Positions 16,737 to 25,347 of a stretch of DNA of 37,750 bases are shown one piece after another. The translations under genes and the position numbers were made by a program. Within the stretch, counting starts at the first letter, position 1. Every line of letters starts with the position of its first letter. The notes beneath the pieces were generated by a model. The model worked only from the letters and a program-made list of their open reading frames with translations. It was not told where the DNA came from and made no database searches. The stretch is from Halioglobus sp. Lineage in GTDB: Bacteria; Pseudomonadota; Gammaproteobacteria; Pseudomonadales; Halieaceae. The stretch lies in contig JAGRIE010000038.1 of the NCBI GenBank assembly GCA_020443425.1, positions 1-37,750 on the forward strand. The letters are read 5' to 3'.

Positions 16737-17543
16737 ATGACACAGTCACTGGCGGCTCCACAGTATATGAGCGCTAGGCAACCTGAACCGGGCTCCACAC
16801 CGACCCCTGACATTGATATCAGGGAAATCAAGACCTTCTATGACTCCGTCTACCACGCGGACGCCCACGCGAGCCAGAACAATGAAGGCCATTATCAACG
16901 GCTTTTTCGCAAGCTCGGCATGCACAAGGGCTCGCAGGTTCTGGACGTCGCCTGTGGTACCGGAGGCTGGCTGAAAGTCTGTCATGATCACGGTACCGGG
17001 GTGAGTGGCGTAGATCTCTCGGACAACGCCATCAAAGTATGTCGCCAACTCATGCCCAGCGGCACGTTCCATGCACAGCCAGCTGAAACTCTGCCATTCG
17101 AGGATGATACATTCGATCTTGTTACCTGCCTGGGATCACTGGAGCACTTTGTCGATCCCCACAACAGCTTAAGAGAGATGGTAAGAGTGGCGAAACCTGA
17201 CGCCACCTTCGTAATTCTCGTCCCAAACAAAGACTTTTTGACACGAAAACTTGGCCTGTTTGGCGGCACCTACCAGGTGGATGCAAAAGAAGTTGTCAGG
17301 ACACTCGACGAGTGGCAGTCGCTTTTTCAATCTGCCGGACTGGATGTGGCAGAGCGCTGGCGAGATTTGCATGTGATTAACAGGCACTGGATTACCAAGG
17401 GCCGCATCTACACCTGGCCATTCCGGCTTGCCCAAAGCCTGCTGCTCGCCATCTGGCCATTGAAATGGCAGTACCAGGTGTATCATCGATGCCTGGCGCA
17501 ACAGCAACACCATCGCTCAGCCTCTTCGATTAATGCCCACTGA
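16737..17543 (+). CDS. Class I SAM-dependent methyltransferase of the polysaccharide cluster
   Basis: A 268-residue protein with the Rossmann-fold methyltransferase motifs: motif I VLDVACGTGGWL near residues 69-80, the acidic end of strand 2 in VSGVDLSDNAI, and motif IV DLVTCLGSLEHF followed by LREMVRVAKPD. A UbiE/Coq5-like or sugar methyltransferase is possible; the substrate is unknown. The C-terminal 60 residues include a hydrophobic amphipathic stretch (FRLAQSLLLAIWPL) that could touch the membrane. It begins 39 bp after dxs and its end overlaps the following glycosyltransferase gene by 11 nt, so it opens a plus-strand operon of three surface-glycan genes. Confidence 0.82.
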   Translation: MTQSLAAPQYMSARQPEPGSTPTPDIDIREIKTFYDSVYHADAHASQNNEGHYQRLFRKLGMHKGSQVLDVACGTGGWLKVCHDHGTGVSGVDLSDNAIKVCRQLMPSGTFHAQPAETLPFEDDTFDLVTCLGSLEHFVDPHNSLREMVRVAKPDATFVILVPNKDFLTRKLGLFGGTYQVDAKEVVRTLDEWQSLFQSAGLDVAERWRDLHVINRHWITKGRIYTWPFRLAQSLLLAIWPLKWQYQVYHRCLAQQQHHRSASSINAH

Positions 17544-18693
17544 GGATAAACGCAAAAAGATTCTTCTCATCACCCGCAACCTGCCGCCATTGCTAGGCGG
17601 TATGGAAAGGATGATGTACGAGTTCGCCGTCGGCCTGGCAGAGTACAGCGAGCTGACTGTCATCGGTCCCAGAGGCTGCAGGCAGACGCTGCCCGACAAC
17701 ATCACTGTTCTCGAGGCCTCCCCTGGACTGGCACCATTCCTGGTGTTCTCAACCACCCAGGCATTGCGAGCCTGCCGCCGCAGAGGGTTCGATACCGTGA
17801 TAGGCGGCAGCGGACTTATCGGTCCAACACTGCGGATACTGTCCGCTCTCTTCCAGTGCAAAACCGTGGTGTACCTGCACGGCCTCGACCTGGTGGTTGA
17901 TAACGCCGTCTACCAACGGATATTTACACGCAGCCTCCGCGGCATCGACAGCGTCGCGGTAAACAGCGTGAATACGTGTTCGCTCGCGATCAACCGGGGC
18001 ATTGCAGAGGAGCGCATCGCGGTCGTTAACCCGGGCACCCATCTGCCCGCCCCCATAGACAGCGCAAGCCGACAGGCGTTCCGCCAACAGTATTCGATTC
18101 CCTTTGAGCGCTACCTGGTATTCACCGGGCGGATGACAAAGCGCAAGGGGCTGTCCGGTTTCCTGCGAGATATCTTCCCGCTCATCCTACAGCGCGAAGG
18201 GGATATCGGCCTGGTGGTAGTAGGCGAAAACCCGGCAGACAGCCTCAACCGGTTGGGCGAGGAGGCTGAGATCAACAAGCAGATTACCGCGCTGCATTTG
18301 CAGGACAAAGTCACTTTCCTCGGAAGGGTGCCTGACCGCGATCTTGAGATCTGCCTGGCAGAAGCCGCGGTACAGGTATTCCCATTGACGGAGGTGCCCG
18401 GAGACATCGAAGGGTTTGGCATGGTGGCGATAGAAGCGGCGGCCTGCGGCACGCCCACGATCGCCTTTGAGCTGGGCGGCGTCAGCGACGCGATCTCTGC
18501 GGGCAATGGCCACCTGGTGCCGCCGGGAGATGCCGGCGCCTTTGCCGGGCAGGTGGTATCGACATTGCGGACAGGCGAACCAGGCCCCGAGCAGTGCCTC
18601 GCTCACGCCAGGCAGTTTACCTGGCAGGTCTACAATGAAAGAATGCGGCGATTAATCGACAGACCCGGGAACTGCTCTTCTGAAAATAGATAG
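17533..18693 (+). CDS. GT4-family glycosyltransferase
   Basis: A 386-residue GT-B fold enzyme. The N-terminus has the acceptor-domain loop of retaining GT4 enzymes (ITRNLPPLLGGMERMMYEF). The C-terminal donor domain shows FTGRMTKRKG, then the EX7E-type signature EGFGMVAIEAAACGTPTIAF, whose two Glu contact the nucleotide sugar. It should transfer a sugar from a nucleotide-sugar donor onto a growing lipid-linked glycan at the cytoplasmic face of the inner membrane. The start overlaps the preceding methyltransferase and its end overlaps the likely start of the TagF-like gene, indicating one operon. Confidence 0.9.
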   Translation: MPTEDKRKKILLITRNLPPLLGGMERMMYEFAVGLAEYSELTVIGPRGCRQTLPDNITVLEASPGLAPFLVFSTTQALRACRRRGFDTVIGGSGLIGPTLRILSALFQCKTVVYLHGLDLVVDNAVYQRIFTRSLRGIDSVAVNSVNTCSLAINRGIAEERIAVVNPGTHLPAPIDSASRQAFRQQYSIPFERYLVFTGRMTKRKGLSGFLRDIFPLILQREGDIGLVVVGENPADSLNRLGEEAEINKQITALHLQDKVTFLGRVPDRDLEICLAEAAVQVFPLTEVPGDIEGFGMVAIEAAACGTPTIAFELGGVSDAISAGNGHLVPPGDAGAFAGQVVSTLRTGEPGPEQCLAHARQFTWQVYNERMRRLIDRPGNCSSENR

Positions 18694-19852
18694 GCACAAT
18701 CCATCGCACTGGTGGCTGCTTGCACAACAGGGATTCTACACGCTGGTAGCCAGCGCGATCCGGGGCCTGTCACGCAAACCGACAAAGCCACTCGCTGTAC
18801 TATACGGCCACCAGCTGTCGGGCAACCTCAAGGCGTTGTACCAAGAGTGGCAAGCCAAGTATCGCGATAAATTCGACTGCTACTTTCTCGCGCTCGACCC
18901 GGACTACAGTCGGCAACTGCGCCAGCAGGGCATCACTGTACTACAGTGTAATAAGTTGGGTGATATGATTCTGGCGGGCCGCGCCGACGTGATGATCACC
19001 GACCACGGCCTGCATGCGATGCTGCCATTCAACCGGCTCACCTCCATGGTGTTTGTAGATGTATGGCACGGCATACCGTTCAAGGGTTTCGTACCGGCGG
19101 ATTTCCGTTTGCAACATCGCTACGACGAAGTCTGGGTATCATCCCCGCTGCTCCAGCAGCTCTACTGCACCAAGTTTGGGTTCTCTCCTCACATAGTCCG
19201 CAGCCTGGGCTATGCGAGAACCGACAAGCTGTTCCAGCGGCAAGTACCCGACCAACAGTTTATCCGGCAGGCATCTATACCCGAAGGCCACCGGATGGTG
19301 CTGTACGCGCCGACCTGGCAGCAGGACGACAGCGGCAGGGAGCTATTCCCGTTCGGCACCACACAGGATGCTTTCATCGAGCAACTCGGTAAGGTCTGCG
19401 AGAGAAATACAGCCACGCTGGTGATCCGCAGCCACCTGAACTCCAGCATTGGCAATGTCAGCCTCGACAATGTCCGCTACTGCTCCATGAAGGATTTCCC
19501 GGATTCCGAGGCACTACTCCAGAACACCGATTTGCTGATCTGCGACTGGTCGTCCATCGCCTTTGACTACCTCGCACTCGACCGCCCCACGATCTTCCTG
19601 GACGTGGAGCCGCCGTTCAGTAACGGTTTTTCGCTGGGACCGGAATACCGGTTTGGCGAGATCGCCGCCAGTATGAATGATTTATGCGACAGCCTGGAAA
19701 AGGCACTGGCCGAGCCGGGCTGGTATGAATCAATGCAGGCCGGGGAGCACGACAGAGTCAGGTCGGCCGTTTACGGGGGTAATACAGACGGACAAGCCGC
19801 CCAGAGACAATGGGCAAGGCTGAGTGAGTTGGTCGCCGCGCGGCGGGCTTAG
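18680..19852 (+). CDS. TagF-like CDP-glycerol glycerophosphotransferase family protein
   Basis: Family motifs are clear: TDHGLHAML, FVDVWHGIPFKGF, a YAPTWQ motif, and LLICDWSSIAFDYLALDRPTIF, the glycerophosphotransferase signature. It should transfer glycerol phosphate from CDP-glycerol to a glycan or lipid. The first conventional in-frame start is a TTG at 18836, but homologous-looking sequence continues upstream (LYGHQLSGNLKAL) through an open frame with no ATG, GTG or TTG. I therefore propose the CTG at 18680, giving 390 residues and a 14-nt overlap with the GT4 gene. A sequencing or real frameshift is the alternative. It ends 9 bp from the convergent TagD-like gene, which would make its CDP-glycerol substrate. 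Confidence 0.85.
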   Translation: MKIDRHNPSHWWLLAQQGFYTLVASAIRGLSRKPTKPLAVLYGHQLSGNLKALYQEWQAKYRDKFDCYFLALDPDYSRQLRQQGITVLQCNKLGDMILAGRADVMITDHGLHAMLPFNRLTSMVFVDVWHGIPFKGFVPADFRLQHRYDEVWVSSPLLQQLYCTKFGFSPHIVRSLGYARTDKLFQRQVPDQQFIRQASIPEGHRMVLYAPTWQQDDSGRELFPFGTTQDAFIEQLGKVCERNTATLVIRSHLNSSIGNVSLDNVRYCSMKDFPDSEALLQNTDLLICDWSSIAFDYLALDRPTIFLDVEPPFSNGFSLGPEYRFGEIAASMNDLCDSLEKALAEPGWYESMQAGEHDRVRSAVYGGNTDGQAAQRQWARLSELVAARRA

Positions 19853-19861
19853 GCGGGCTAC

Positions 19862-20284
19862 CTACAAGCGGATTTTCTCAATCACCTCAGTGGTGGAAAT
19901 CGACGGAGTACGGGTGAGATACACGACTTCACACAAGTTGGAATAGTCATCGAACTTCCCCTGCCAGTCATCACCCATCACCAGCACATCAGCGGCCTTG
20001 TCAGTAATATACTGCCCCTTCAGCTCCAGCGATTCCTCAAAAAACACATCGTCTACACAGCGCAGGGCAGCGACTATCTCCATGCGCTCATCCTGGTGAT
20101 AGACCGGCGGGCGTCCCTTTTTGTTGATGTTCAGCTGGTCGGTGGAAATGCCCACAATCAGCCGATTGCCATAGCTGGCCGCCCTTTCGAGGATACGGAG
20201 GTGGCCGACGTGGAATACGTCGAATGTGCCGAAGGTGATTACAACCTTCTCGCCAACTTGAGTAAAATTATCCAAAATCCACAA
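19862..20284 (-). CDS. TagD-like glycerol-3-phosphate cytidylyltransferase
   Basis: A 140-residue nucleotidyltransferase that would make CDP-glycerol from CTP and glycerol 3-phosphate. The hallmark HxGH motif is present (GTFDVFHVGHLRILERA), as is the C-terminal RTPSISTTEVI, equivalent to the RTxGISTT motif of TagD; here Gly is replaced by Ser. VVITFGTFD suggests that translation may begin slightly downstream of the TTG at 20284 used here; a second TTG three codons on is also possible. A related FAD synthetase or heptose cytidylyltransferase is less likely given the adjacent TagF-like gene. A perfect TATAAT lies about 100 bp upstream. Confidence 0.85.
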   Translation of the reverse strand: MWILDNFTQVGEKVVITFGTFDVFHVGHLRILERAASYGNRLIVGISTDQLNINKKGRPPVYHQDERMEIVAALRCVDDVFFEESLELKGQYITDKAADVLVMGDDWQGKFDDYSNLCEVVYLTRTPSISTTEVIEKIRL

Positions 20285-20384
20285 TTCTCTTCTAAAAGTT
20301 GCATGACGAACCTACTTAGAAAACGATTAAACGTTTACCATTTTTCGTACATGCCATTAACAACCATACAGACATAGCTCTAGT

Positions 20385-20390
20385 ATTATA
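20385..20390 (-). promoter_or_regulatory. Candidate -10 box for the TagD-like gene
   Basis: The minus strand reads TATAAT, a perfect consensus, in the AT-rich gap upstream of the cytidylyltransferase gene. No good -35 is seen at 16-18 bp. The transcript would carry a leader of about 95 nt. Confidence 0.35.
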
Positions 20391-20460
20391 TACCCGAGAA
20401 AAAATCAGCCAGTTAAATAAAACGACAGTCATTGAGTCACACTACGCTCTGAGCTATCAG

Positions 20461-21417
20461 CTAGTACTTTCGATACTGAATCTGGCGATATAAGCTCACT
20501 AAATTACTTTGCATTCTTTCAGGAAGATACAAGCCCAAAACAGAAACTGCTAGTCGGTAAGTTCTAGGCCAATATTTCTTGTACTCACTAGGGGACAAGC
20601 TTTTTGCCTTATCAAAAAATATTTTTGCTTTTTGCCTGCCTTCATTGACAAGAATATAACGACCAACGCGCCAGTAGACGGACGCCCATGCCGCAAGATA
20701 ATCGAGATCATTACACTCAGGGAGTGAATCGAATATAGTGTTTAAGTTTTTGATCTCTTTTTCAGATTGATGCCTACGATTACTTATTCGAAATTCAGAA
20801 TCATGCAACCTTCGATAATAAATCATCGAATCAAAGTATTGAAACTTGAAGCCGCTCTGAAAAAGCTTCAAGTTCAAGGCCCATTCTTGTCTAGATGTTA
20901 CAGCCTCATCAAACCCGCCGACTGCACGCAAGCATACTATTGGATATAATGCACAACCAGTCAAAATATTCTTCAAAACTAATGATACTGCGAAATTATC
21001 TGTCACATTTTTAATAGCTTTTGGATATGGTTGTGTATTTGCCGTATCGCCAACAAAGTTTAAGCAGTATCCAAACACAATAGCATCAGGCTCAGATGCC
21101 TCCAGATGGGCGACTTGTTCTGAAATAACGCCTTCCGCAAGCACATCATCTGCATCCAGGAACTTAATATAGCGACCAGAAGCATGCTTTAACCCAAGGT
21201 TTCTCGCTACACAAGCCCCTTGATTCGGTTGCCTAAAAAACAACAGCCTACTATCTGAATGCTCGCTAATGATAGACCAAGAGTTATCGGTAGAGCCGTC
21301 ATCCACCACAACAACCTCTAGGTTAGGATAGCTCTGCGATAAAGCACTACTGATCGCCTCAGCGATAAAATCCTGACTGTTGTAGCAAGGGATAACAATG
21401 GATACTCTAGGATGCAT
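20461..21417 (-). CDS. GT2-family glycosyltransferase
   Basis: A 318-residue inverting GT-A enzyme. It begins with the nucleotide-binding strand VSIVIPCYNSQDFI, followed by VVVVDDGSTDNS, NQGACVARNLGL and the metal-binding FLDADDV motif near residue 90. A later REWALNLKLFQSG-type region holds the catalytic area. The C-terminal third is soluble and basic, with no clear membrane helix. It is a cytoplasmic sugar transferase for the surface glycan; donor and acceptor are unknown. The gene is AT-richer than the plus-strand genes to its left, and lies last in a series of same-strand glycan genes running from about 24.1 kb. Confidence 0.9.
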   Translation of the reverse strand: MHPRVSIVIPCYNSQDFIAEAISSALSQSYPNLEVVVVDDGSTDNSWSIISEHSDSRLLFFRQPNQGACVARNLGLKHASGRYIKFLDADDVLAEGVISEQVAHLEASEPDAIVFGYCLNFVGDTANTQPYPKAIKNVTDNFAVSLVLKNILTGCALYPIVCLRAVGGFDEAVTSRQEWALNLKLFQSGFKFQYFDSMIYYRRLHDSEFRISNRRHQSEKEIKNLNTIFDSLPECNDLDYLAAWASVYWRVGRYILVNEGRQKAKIFFDKAKSLSPSEYKKYWPRTYRLAVSVLGLYLPERMQSNLVSLYRQIQYRKY

Positions 21418-21476
21418 TATGGGACACCATCTATAAGATGAGACGCACTTTCAATAAAGGATTCACGACACTCACC

Positions 21477-22436
21477 CTACTTTCGGTTGACATGACAATC
21501 GATACTCGCTGACTCCGATTGCGCTTCGTACCATAGCAAATCGTATAGCTGATATCTCCCAAACACCGACGCTATCTGCACATCATTCTCCTGACCGAGC
21601 AAATTGGTGTGGTGCAGTGCGTTCAACTGACTGCCAGGAATCTCAAAAAACCTCGAGTAAAAGGTGCGGGCATCATTGGTTTTCTTACATTTTACACCGC
21701 ATAACAATGACATTGCTTTAAACCAGATATCATCTGCATTAGACGCCAGGCTCATAAACTTCGATTCCACGAAAACATCATGATGGAATATACCTGGCGG
21801 ATACAAAACCCCTCCGATACCAATAGGAAGAGTCAGACTAGAAGGGCGTTCTTCAGAACTCACATACTCCCATTCACGATAGGGCGCTAAACGTGCTTCA
21901 TTGAATCCAATTCTTCTCGCTCTGTGTGCAATGACGGTATTAGGAAATCTTTGCGATTCTGTGACTAGCTGCTCCAGCATATCCTTGGGATAAAGGATGT
22001 CATCGTCAATTGTAATTATAGTTGCGTCAGGACAAATCTTAAGGGTAGGAATAAGTTTCTTGTATGATCGAAGATTGTGACAAAAGCGCACCTCCAAACC
22101 CCGCTCCATCTGATGCTGGAGGACTATAGGCACATCCCTTTCCTGGTATTCCGCCTCGTCTAGCCAAAGGATCACCCGGTTGGGTTTCATTGTTTGTTGC
22201 GCGATAGATTCTAGAACAAGGTGAACATCATATAGTCTAGGGCCGTATGTTGTAAGGCTGACGACAATTTGTTTCGAACCGTGCTCTGCCGTCGGCGTCA
22301 CCAGAAAAACAGAATCCCCCGCACTCCTCTCCAACTCCAGCACGCGAGACCGAGCCCTAATTTGCCGAACAACTCTAACCATTTTCCCAGTGAAGGAACT
22401 TCGAAAACTAGTAGTAAGCTCAAGTTCTGCTTTCAT
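21477..22436 (-). CDS. GT-A-like glycosyltransferase of poorly characterised type
   Basis: A 319-residue protein. After a basic N-terminus (about 50 residues) comes IVVSLTTYGPRLYDVHLVLESI, then PNRVILWLDEAEY and the metal-binding triad in TIITIDDDILYP near residue 150. This pattern belongs to a group of predicted glycosyltransferases found in polysaccharide clusters that lack the classic GT2 N-terminal signature. A VSSEERPSSLTLPIGIGGVLY segment and a Cys-rich CGVKCKK follow. It should act on the same glycan as its neighbours. The start overlaps the upstream methyltransferase gene by 17 nt, so the two are co-translated. Confidence 0.75.
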   Translation of the reverse strand: MKAELELTTSFRSSFTGKMVRVVRQIRARSRVLELERSAGDSVFLVTPTAEHGSKQIVVSLTTYGPRLYDVHLVLESIAQQTMKPNRVILWLDEAEYQERDVPIVLQHQMERGLEVRFCHNLRSYKKLIPTLKICPDATIITIDDDILYPKDMLEQLVTESQRFPNTVIAHRARRIGFNEARLAPYREWEYVSSEERPSSLTLPIGIGGVLYPPGIFHHDVFVESKFMSLASNADDIWFKAMSLLCGVKCKKTNDARTFYSRFFEIPGSQLNALHHTNLLGQENDVQIASVFGRYQLYDLLWYEAQSESASIDCHVNRK

Positions 22437-23262
22437 CCAAATTCAAACTCCCATGTTTCATAACAGTTCCATCGCTATTTTCTTCTTGTACATTCTCTGG
22501 TTTTTCTGCGATAAGGAAGTACCCTAAGGGAAAACTATGACTTGTTCGCCCAGAAATTTTTTCTCCAACTCTTGTTTCAACAAAACGAGCAGTTAACCAT
22601 TGACAAAAAACTGCGATCGCATGACCAAGCAAGGGTAAACCTAGAATATTTTTCGCAAAGATATCCGCCATAATCTCGGGTGCACCCCCAATAGGCCGGA
22701 TATTAACCAATCTCAAACCAGAACCCTCGACAAACCGTCTTAACGCGAACTCAGTGTATCTGTAATAATCATGCGGTTGTTCGTGGAGCCAGTAGTAAAA
22801 CGGGACGTTCACGATAACCCTTCCGTCTATTGCCAGAATTCTCGACATTTCCTGCCAAAGATCTTCGGGCTTGGGTATGTGCTCAAGAACGTCTGATAGT
22901 ATTATCGTGTCAAACTCTTTATCAGGAAATGGTAGCTTTTCGTTGAGGTCACACTCAGAATCCAAGTACTCATTCCTGTGCAATGAATTGTCCCAGTCCA
23001 CACAGATATTATCCGTCACGTAGTTTTCGTAAGCTGAGAATAGCGGAACTTTCCCACAGCCTAGATCCAGCAATCTACCCTTAACGTATTTTGGAATACT
23101 ACTGTCATATGCCTCGGCTATCAGGTCAGTTATTAGCCTGGAGGCTACGCCAACCTCATGTCTATCTCTTGATGCAACAAGCTTGCCGTTTCGATGAACA
23201 TATTTACTTGGTTGCCATTTTTCGCGATTCTTCATTGCATTTCCCAATGATTCGCCAATCAT
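22420..23262 (-). CDS. Class I SAM-dependent methyltransferase
   Basis: A 280-residue protein with motif I LLDLGCGKVPLF near residues 64-75, an acidic strand-2 end in NICVDWDNS, and DTIILSDVLEHIPKPEDLW for motif IV. The post-motif VIVNVPFYYWLHEQPHDYYRYTEFALRRF resembles methyltransferases found beside glycosyltransferases in O-antigen and capsule loci. Two starts are possible: the ATG at 23262 or one nine codons later (MKNREKW). It overlaps the next glycosyltransferase gene. The acceptor is unknown; a sugar hydroxyl or glycan end is likely. Confidence 0.85.
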   Translation of the reverse strand: MIGESLGNAMKNREKWQPSKYVHRNGKLVASRDRHEVGVASRLITDLIAEAYDSSIPKYVKGRLLDLGCGKVPLFSAYENYVTDNICVDWDNSLHRNEYLDSECDLNEKLPFPDKEFDTIILSDVLEHIPKPEDLWQEMSRILAIDGRVIVNVPFYYWLHEQPHDYYRYTEFALRRFVEGSGLRLVNIRPIGGAPEIMADIFAKNILGLPLLGHAIAVFCQWLTARFVETRVGEKISGRTSHSFPLGYFLIAEKPENVQEENSDGTVMKHGSLNLDESRT

Positions 23263-23382
23263 TTACCTTCAAAAAATTGCGCTACTTTTGAACGACAATA
23301 AAGTTAATCTGCCAGTTGATTTGCTTTAAACACTCAGAGCGTGGATGCCCTTCAACACAGCCAAGTTCCTCTTGATGTTTAA

Positions 23383-24138
23383 CTAGACATAGCAAACGGG
23401 CACAATATCAGCGTGTCTATCACCCTGCATCGGAGGTCTTAACGGAGATTTGTCAGTTGGCCAGTAGCTCCTGTCCGCATAAATATATAGCTGGTACTTA
23501 TTATCCCAATCCTTCGAGTGAAATAATTCCATTCGTCGAAAGTGTTTGTTGTATCGATCGTAATAGTCAAACCCCGGCGCTCTTACATGCCCAAATTCGT
23601 AAGGATTAGCTTCACCATACTCAACCGTTGTCTCTGCGACGATCGGCACAGGCAGAACAGCCACACCACCCGGCCTCAAGATCCTTCTCACTTCCGATAA
23701 CGCTTTATCATCGTCAGGCACATGCTCGAGAACATGGGAAGCGAAAACGAAGTCATAACTATTATCGGCGAAAGGCAGGTTTTGAATATCGGCTTGGTGG
23801 TCTACACCCTGCCCATTGAGATCTGCCGTTTCGTACTCCAAGAACTGCGTTTGAAAATATGACACAAACCACGGCTCAGGAGCGAAGTGAAGCATCTTCA
23901 TGCTTTTTGTGGAAAAACTCTGGAACAATTTTTGAAGAACAAGATACTGTGACCGATGTCTCTCAAGAGAATGACATTTCGGACACCTGGAATGAACCCG
24001 AAGCCCAGTTTCCATTGCTCTGTCCCGAAACGGACCTCTATAGTCACAAATGGGACAAGAAAACCTCTTCTTTACTGGATTTCTTAGCTGGAACAATAAA
24101 ATCTTCAATCTGTGTTTTGTAGTTAGGTTAGTTGCCAT
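23383..24138 (-). CDS. Methyltransferase with an N-terminal zinc-ribbon-like region
   Basis: A 251-residue protein. Residues about 28-56 hold two CxxC pairs (CPICDYRG and CPKCHSLERHR) that could bind zinc. The methyltransferase part follows: MKMLHFAPEPWF in place of the usual Gly-rich motif I, YETADLNGQGVD for strand 2, and DFVFASHVLEHVPDDDKALSEVRRILRPGG for motif IV and beyond. The HFAPE form of motif I is seen in a group of methyltransferases linked to surface-glycan clusters. It lies 120 bp upstream of the next methyltransferase gene on the same strand. The substrate is unknown. Confidence 0.82.
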   Translation of the reverse strand: MATNLTTKHRLKILLFQLRNPVKKRFSCPICDYRGPFRDRAMETGLRVHSRCPKCHSLERHRSQYLVLQKLFQSFSTKSMKMLHFAPEPWFVSYFQTQFLEYETADLNGQGVDHQADIQNLPFADNSYDFVFASHVLEHVPDDDKALSEVRRILRPGGVAVLPVPIVAETTVEYGEANPYEFGHVRAPGFDYYDRYNKHFRRMELFHSKDWDNKYQLYIYADRSYWPTDKSPLRPPMQGDRHADIVPVCYV

Positions 24139-24345
24139 GGATTATTCCCGAGCCTTGCGCTCTTGCCGGTACTTTAGTTGAGTACAATACCCATCGTTCT
24201 TGATGAATGACGCGGTTGCGTACTTCTTGGTAGTCGGCGCTGATACCTGAGTTCATCTACATCAACACATGTCTTATCGATCGGTTTCCAGCAGATTATC
24301 GACCTGCCTCTACTCTCTTCATGTGCTGCCAATACTTTAACCACC

Positions 24346-25347
24346 TTACTTGATCTTTCTTAAACTAACGAAAAACCAAATAATCCTAGAAGCTCTTGCT
24401 CGGATTACTCGTTTCCAAAAAGGGACAACCGGACTTCGACTGGCAAGCAGAGCTAAACCAATCGGATAGTATTTCGACACCATATGAATAGCCCCCTGCA
24501 GACTATCTCGATACACATCAAGCTCCTCTATCGACCTCACTCGACATGAAGAAAACTCCAGTTGCCTTCTGTACATAGAGGTTAAGCTCCCCAATACTTT
24601 CTCGCCATATTGAGAGTAGATACTCAATGCTACAGCATAAGATCTATAAATATCGACATAAGCTTCTACCGACCCGATGGTCGATGTTGCACTATCTTTT
24701 CTATAGATATACTCATGAAGCATATCCTTCACCAAAAAGAGAGATTTAGCATTGAGAAAAAGTCCAATACTGAGTAGCAGATCTTCGTTAGTATCCTGAC
24801 GCCAAGGAAAGTGTAAATCTCGTAACGGCTCTACTAATCGACGACTAAAGATTTTATTCCAAAGCGTACCTGTACCGAATTCGAACGAACAGAATCTCTC
24901 AAAGACACTGTCGGTGACGACCACATTGCTATGGTATCGAACTTTTGCATTTACTCTATTGCCCCTTGAAGTAACTCGGTAAGAACCACAAGCTACAATA
25001 TCAACCTCATTCTCAACACCTGCGTTATACATCGTCTCGTACATTTCTGGCAATGCTATATCGTCTGCATCAAGAAAACCGATCCAAGCCGAATTCGCAG
25101 CCTTAATGCCCTCCAAGCGCGCTTCATGCACCCCCCTGTTTACCGATAAATCAATAACAATCATATTGTCATGCTCAGGAACAAGGCTCTCAATAATCCG
25201 GAGAGACTCGTCAGTGGAAGCATCGTTAACTACAATAATCTCTAAATTTGAGAGTGTCTGATTCATCAAACTACGTAAAGCTTTCTCTAGACTCTCCGCT
25301 GCATTGAAAACAGGTACAATGACTGACACACGATTACGCTCAACCAT
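24346..25347 (-). CDS. GT2-family glycosyltransferase
   Basis: A 333-residue enzyme with VSVIVPVFNAAESLEKALRS at the N-terminus, EIIVVNDASTDESL, NRGVHEARLEGIKAA and the metal motif FLDADDIALPE near residue 97. The WRQDTNEDLLLSIGLF segment around residue 185 matches the catalytic ED region of capsule-type GT2 enzymes. A basic, partly hydrophobic C-terminus may associate with the membrane. Its ATG overlaps the stop of the pyruvyltransferase gene by 8 nt (ATGGTTGA), so the pair is translationally coupled. The AT-rich composition fits the transferred segment. Confidence 0.9.
   Translation of the reverse strand: MVERNRVSVIVPVFNAAESLEKALRSLMNQTLSNLEIIVVNDASTDESLRIIESLVPEHDNMIVIDLSVNRGVHEARLEGIKAANSAWIGFLDADDIALPEMYETMYNAGVENEVDIVACGSYRVTSRGNRVNAKVRYHSNVVVTDSVFERFCSFEFGTGTLWNKIFSRRLVEPLRDLHFPWRQDTNEDLLLSIGLFLNAKSLFLVKDMLHEYIYRKDSATSTIGSVEAYVDIYRSYAVALSIYSQYGEKVLGSLTSMYRRQLEFSSCRVRSIEELDVYRDSLQGAIHMVSKYYPIGLALLASRSPVVPFWKRVIRARASRIIWFFVSLRKIK

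Noticed and set aside
24139-24345. Possible gene remnant in the gap between the methyltransferase and GT2 genes
   Set aside because: All frames are short and interrupted, and no fragment resembled a known family.
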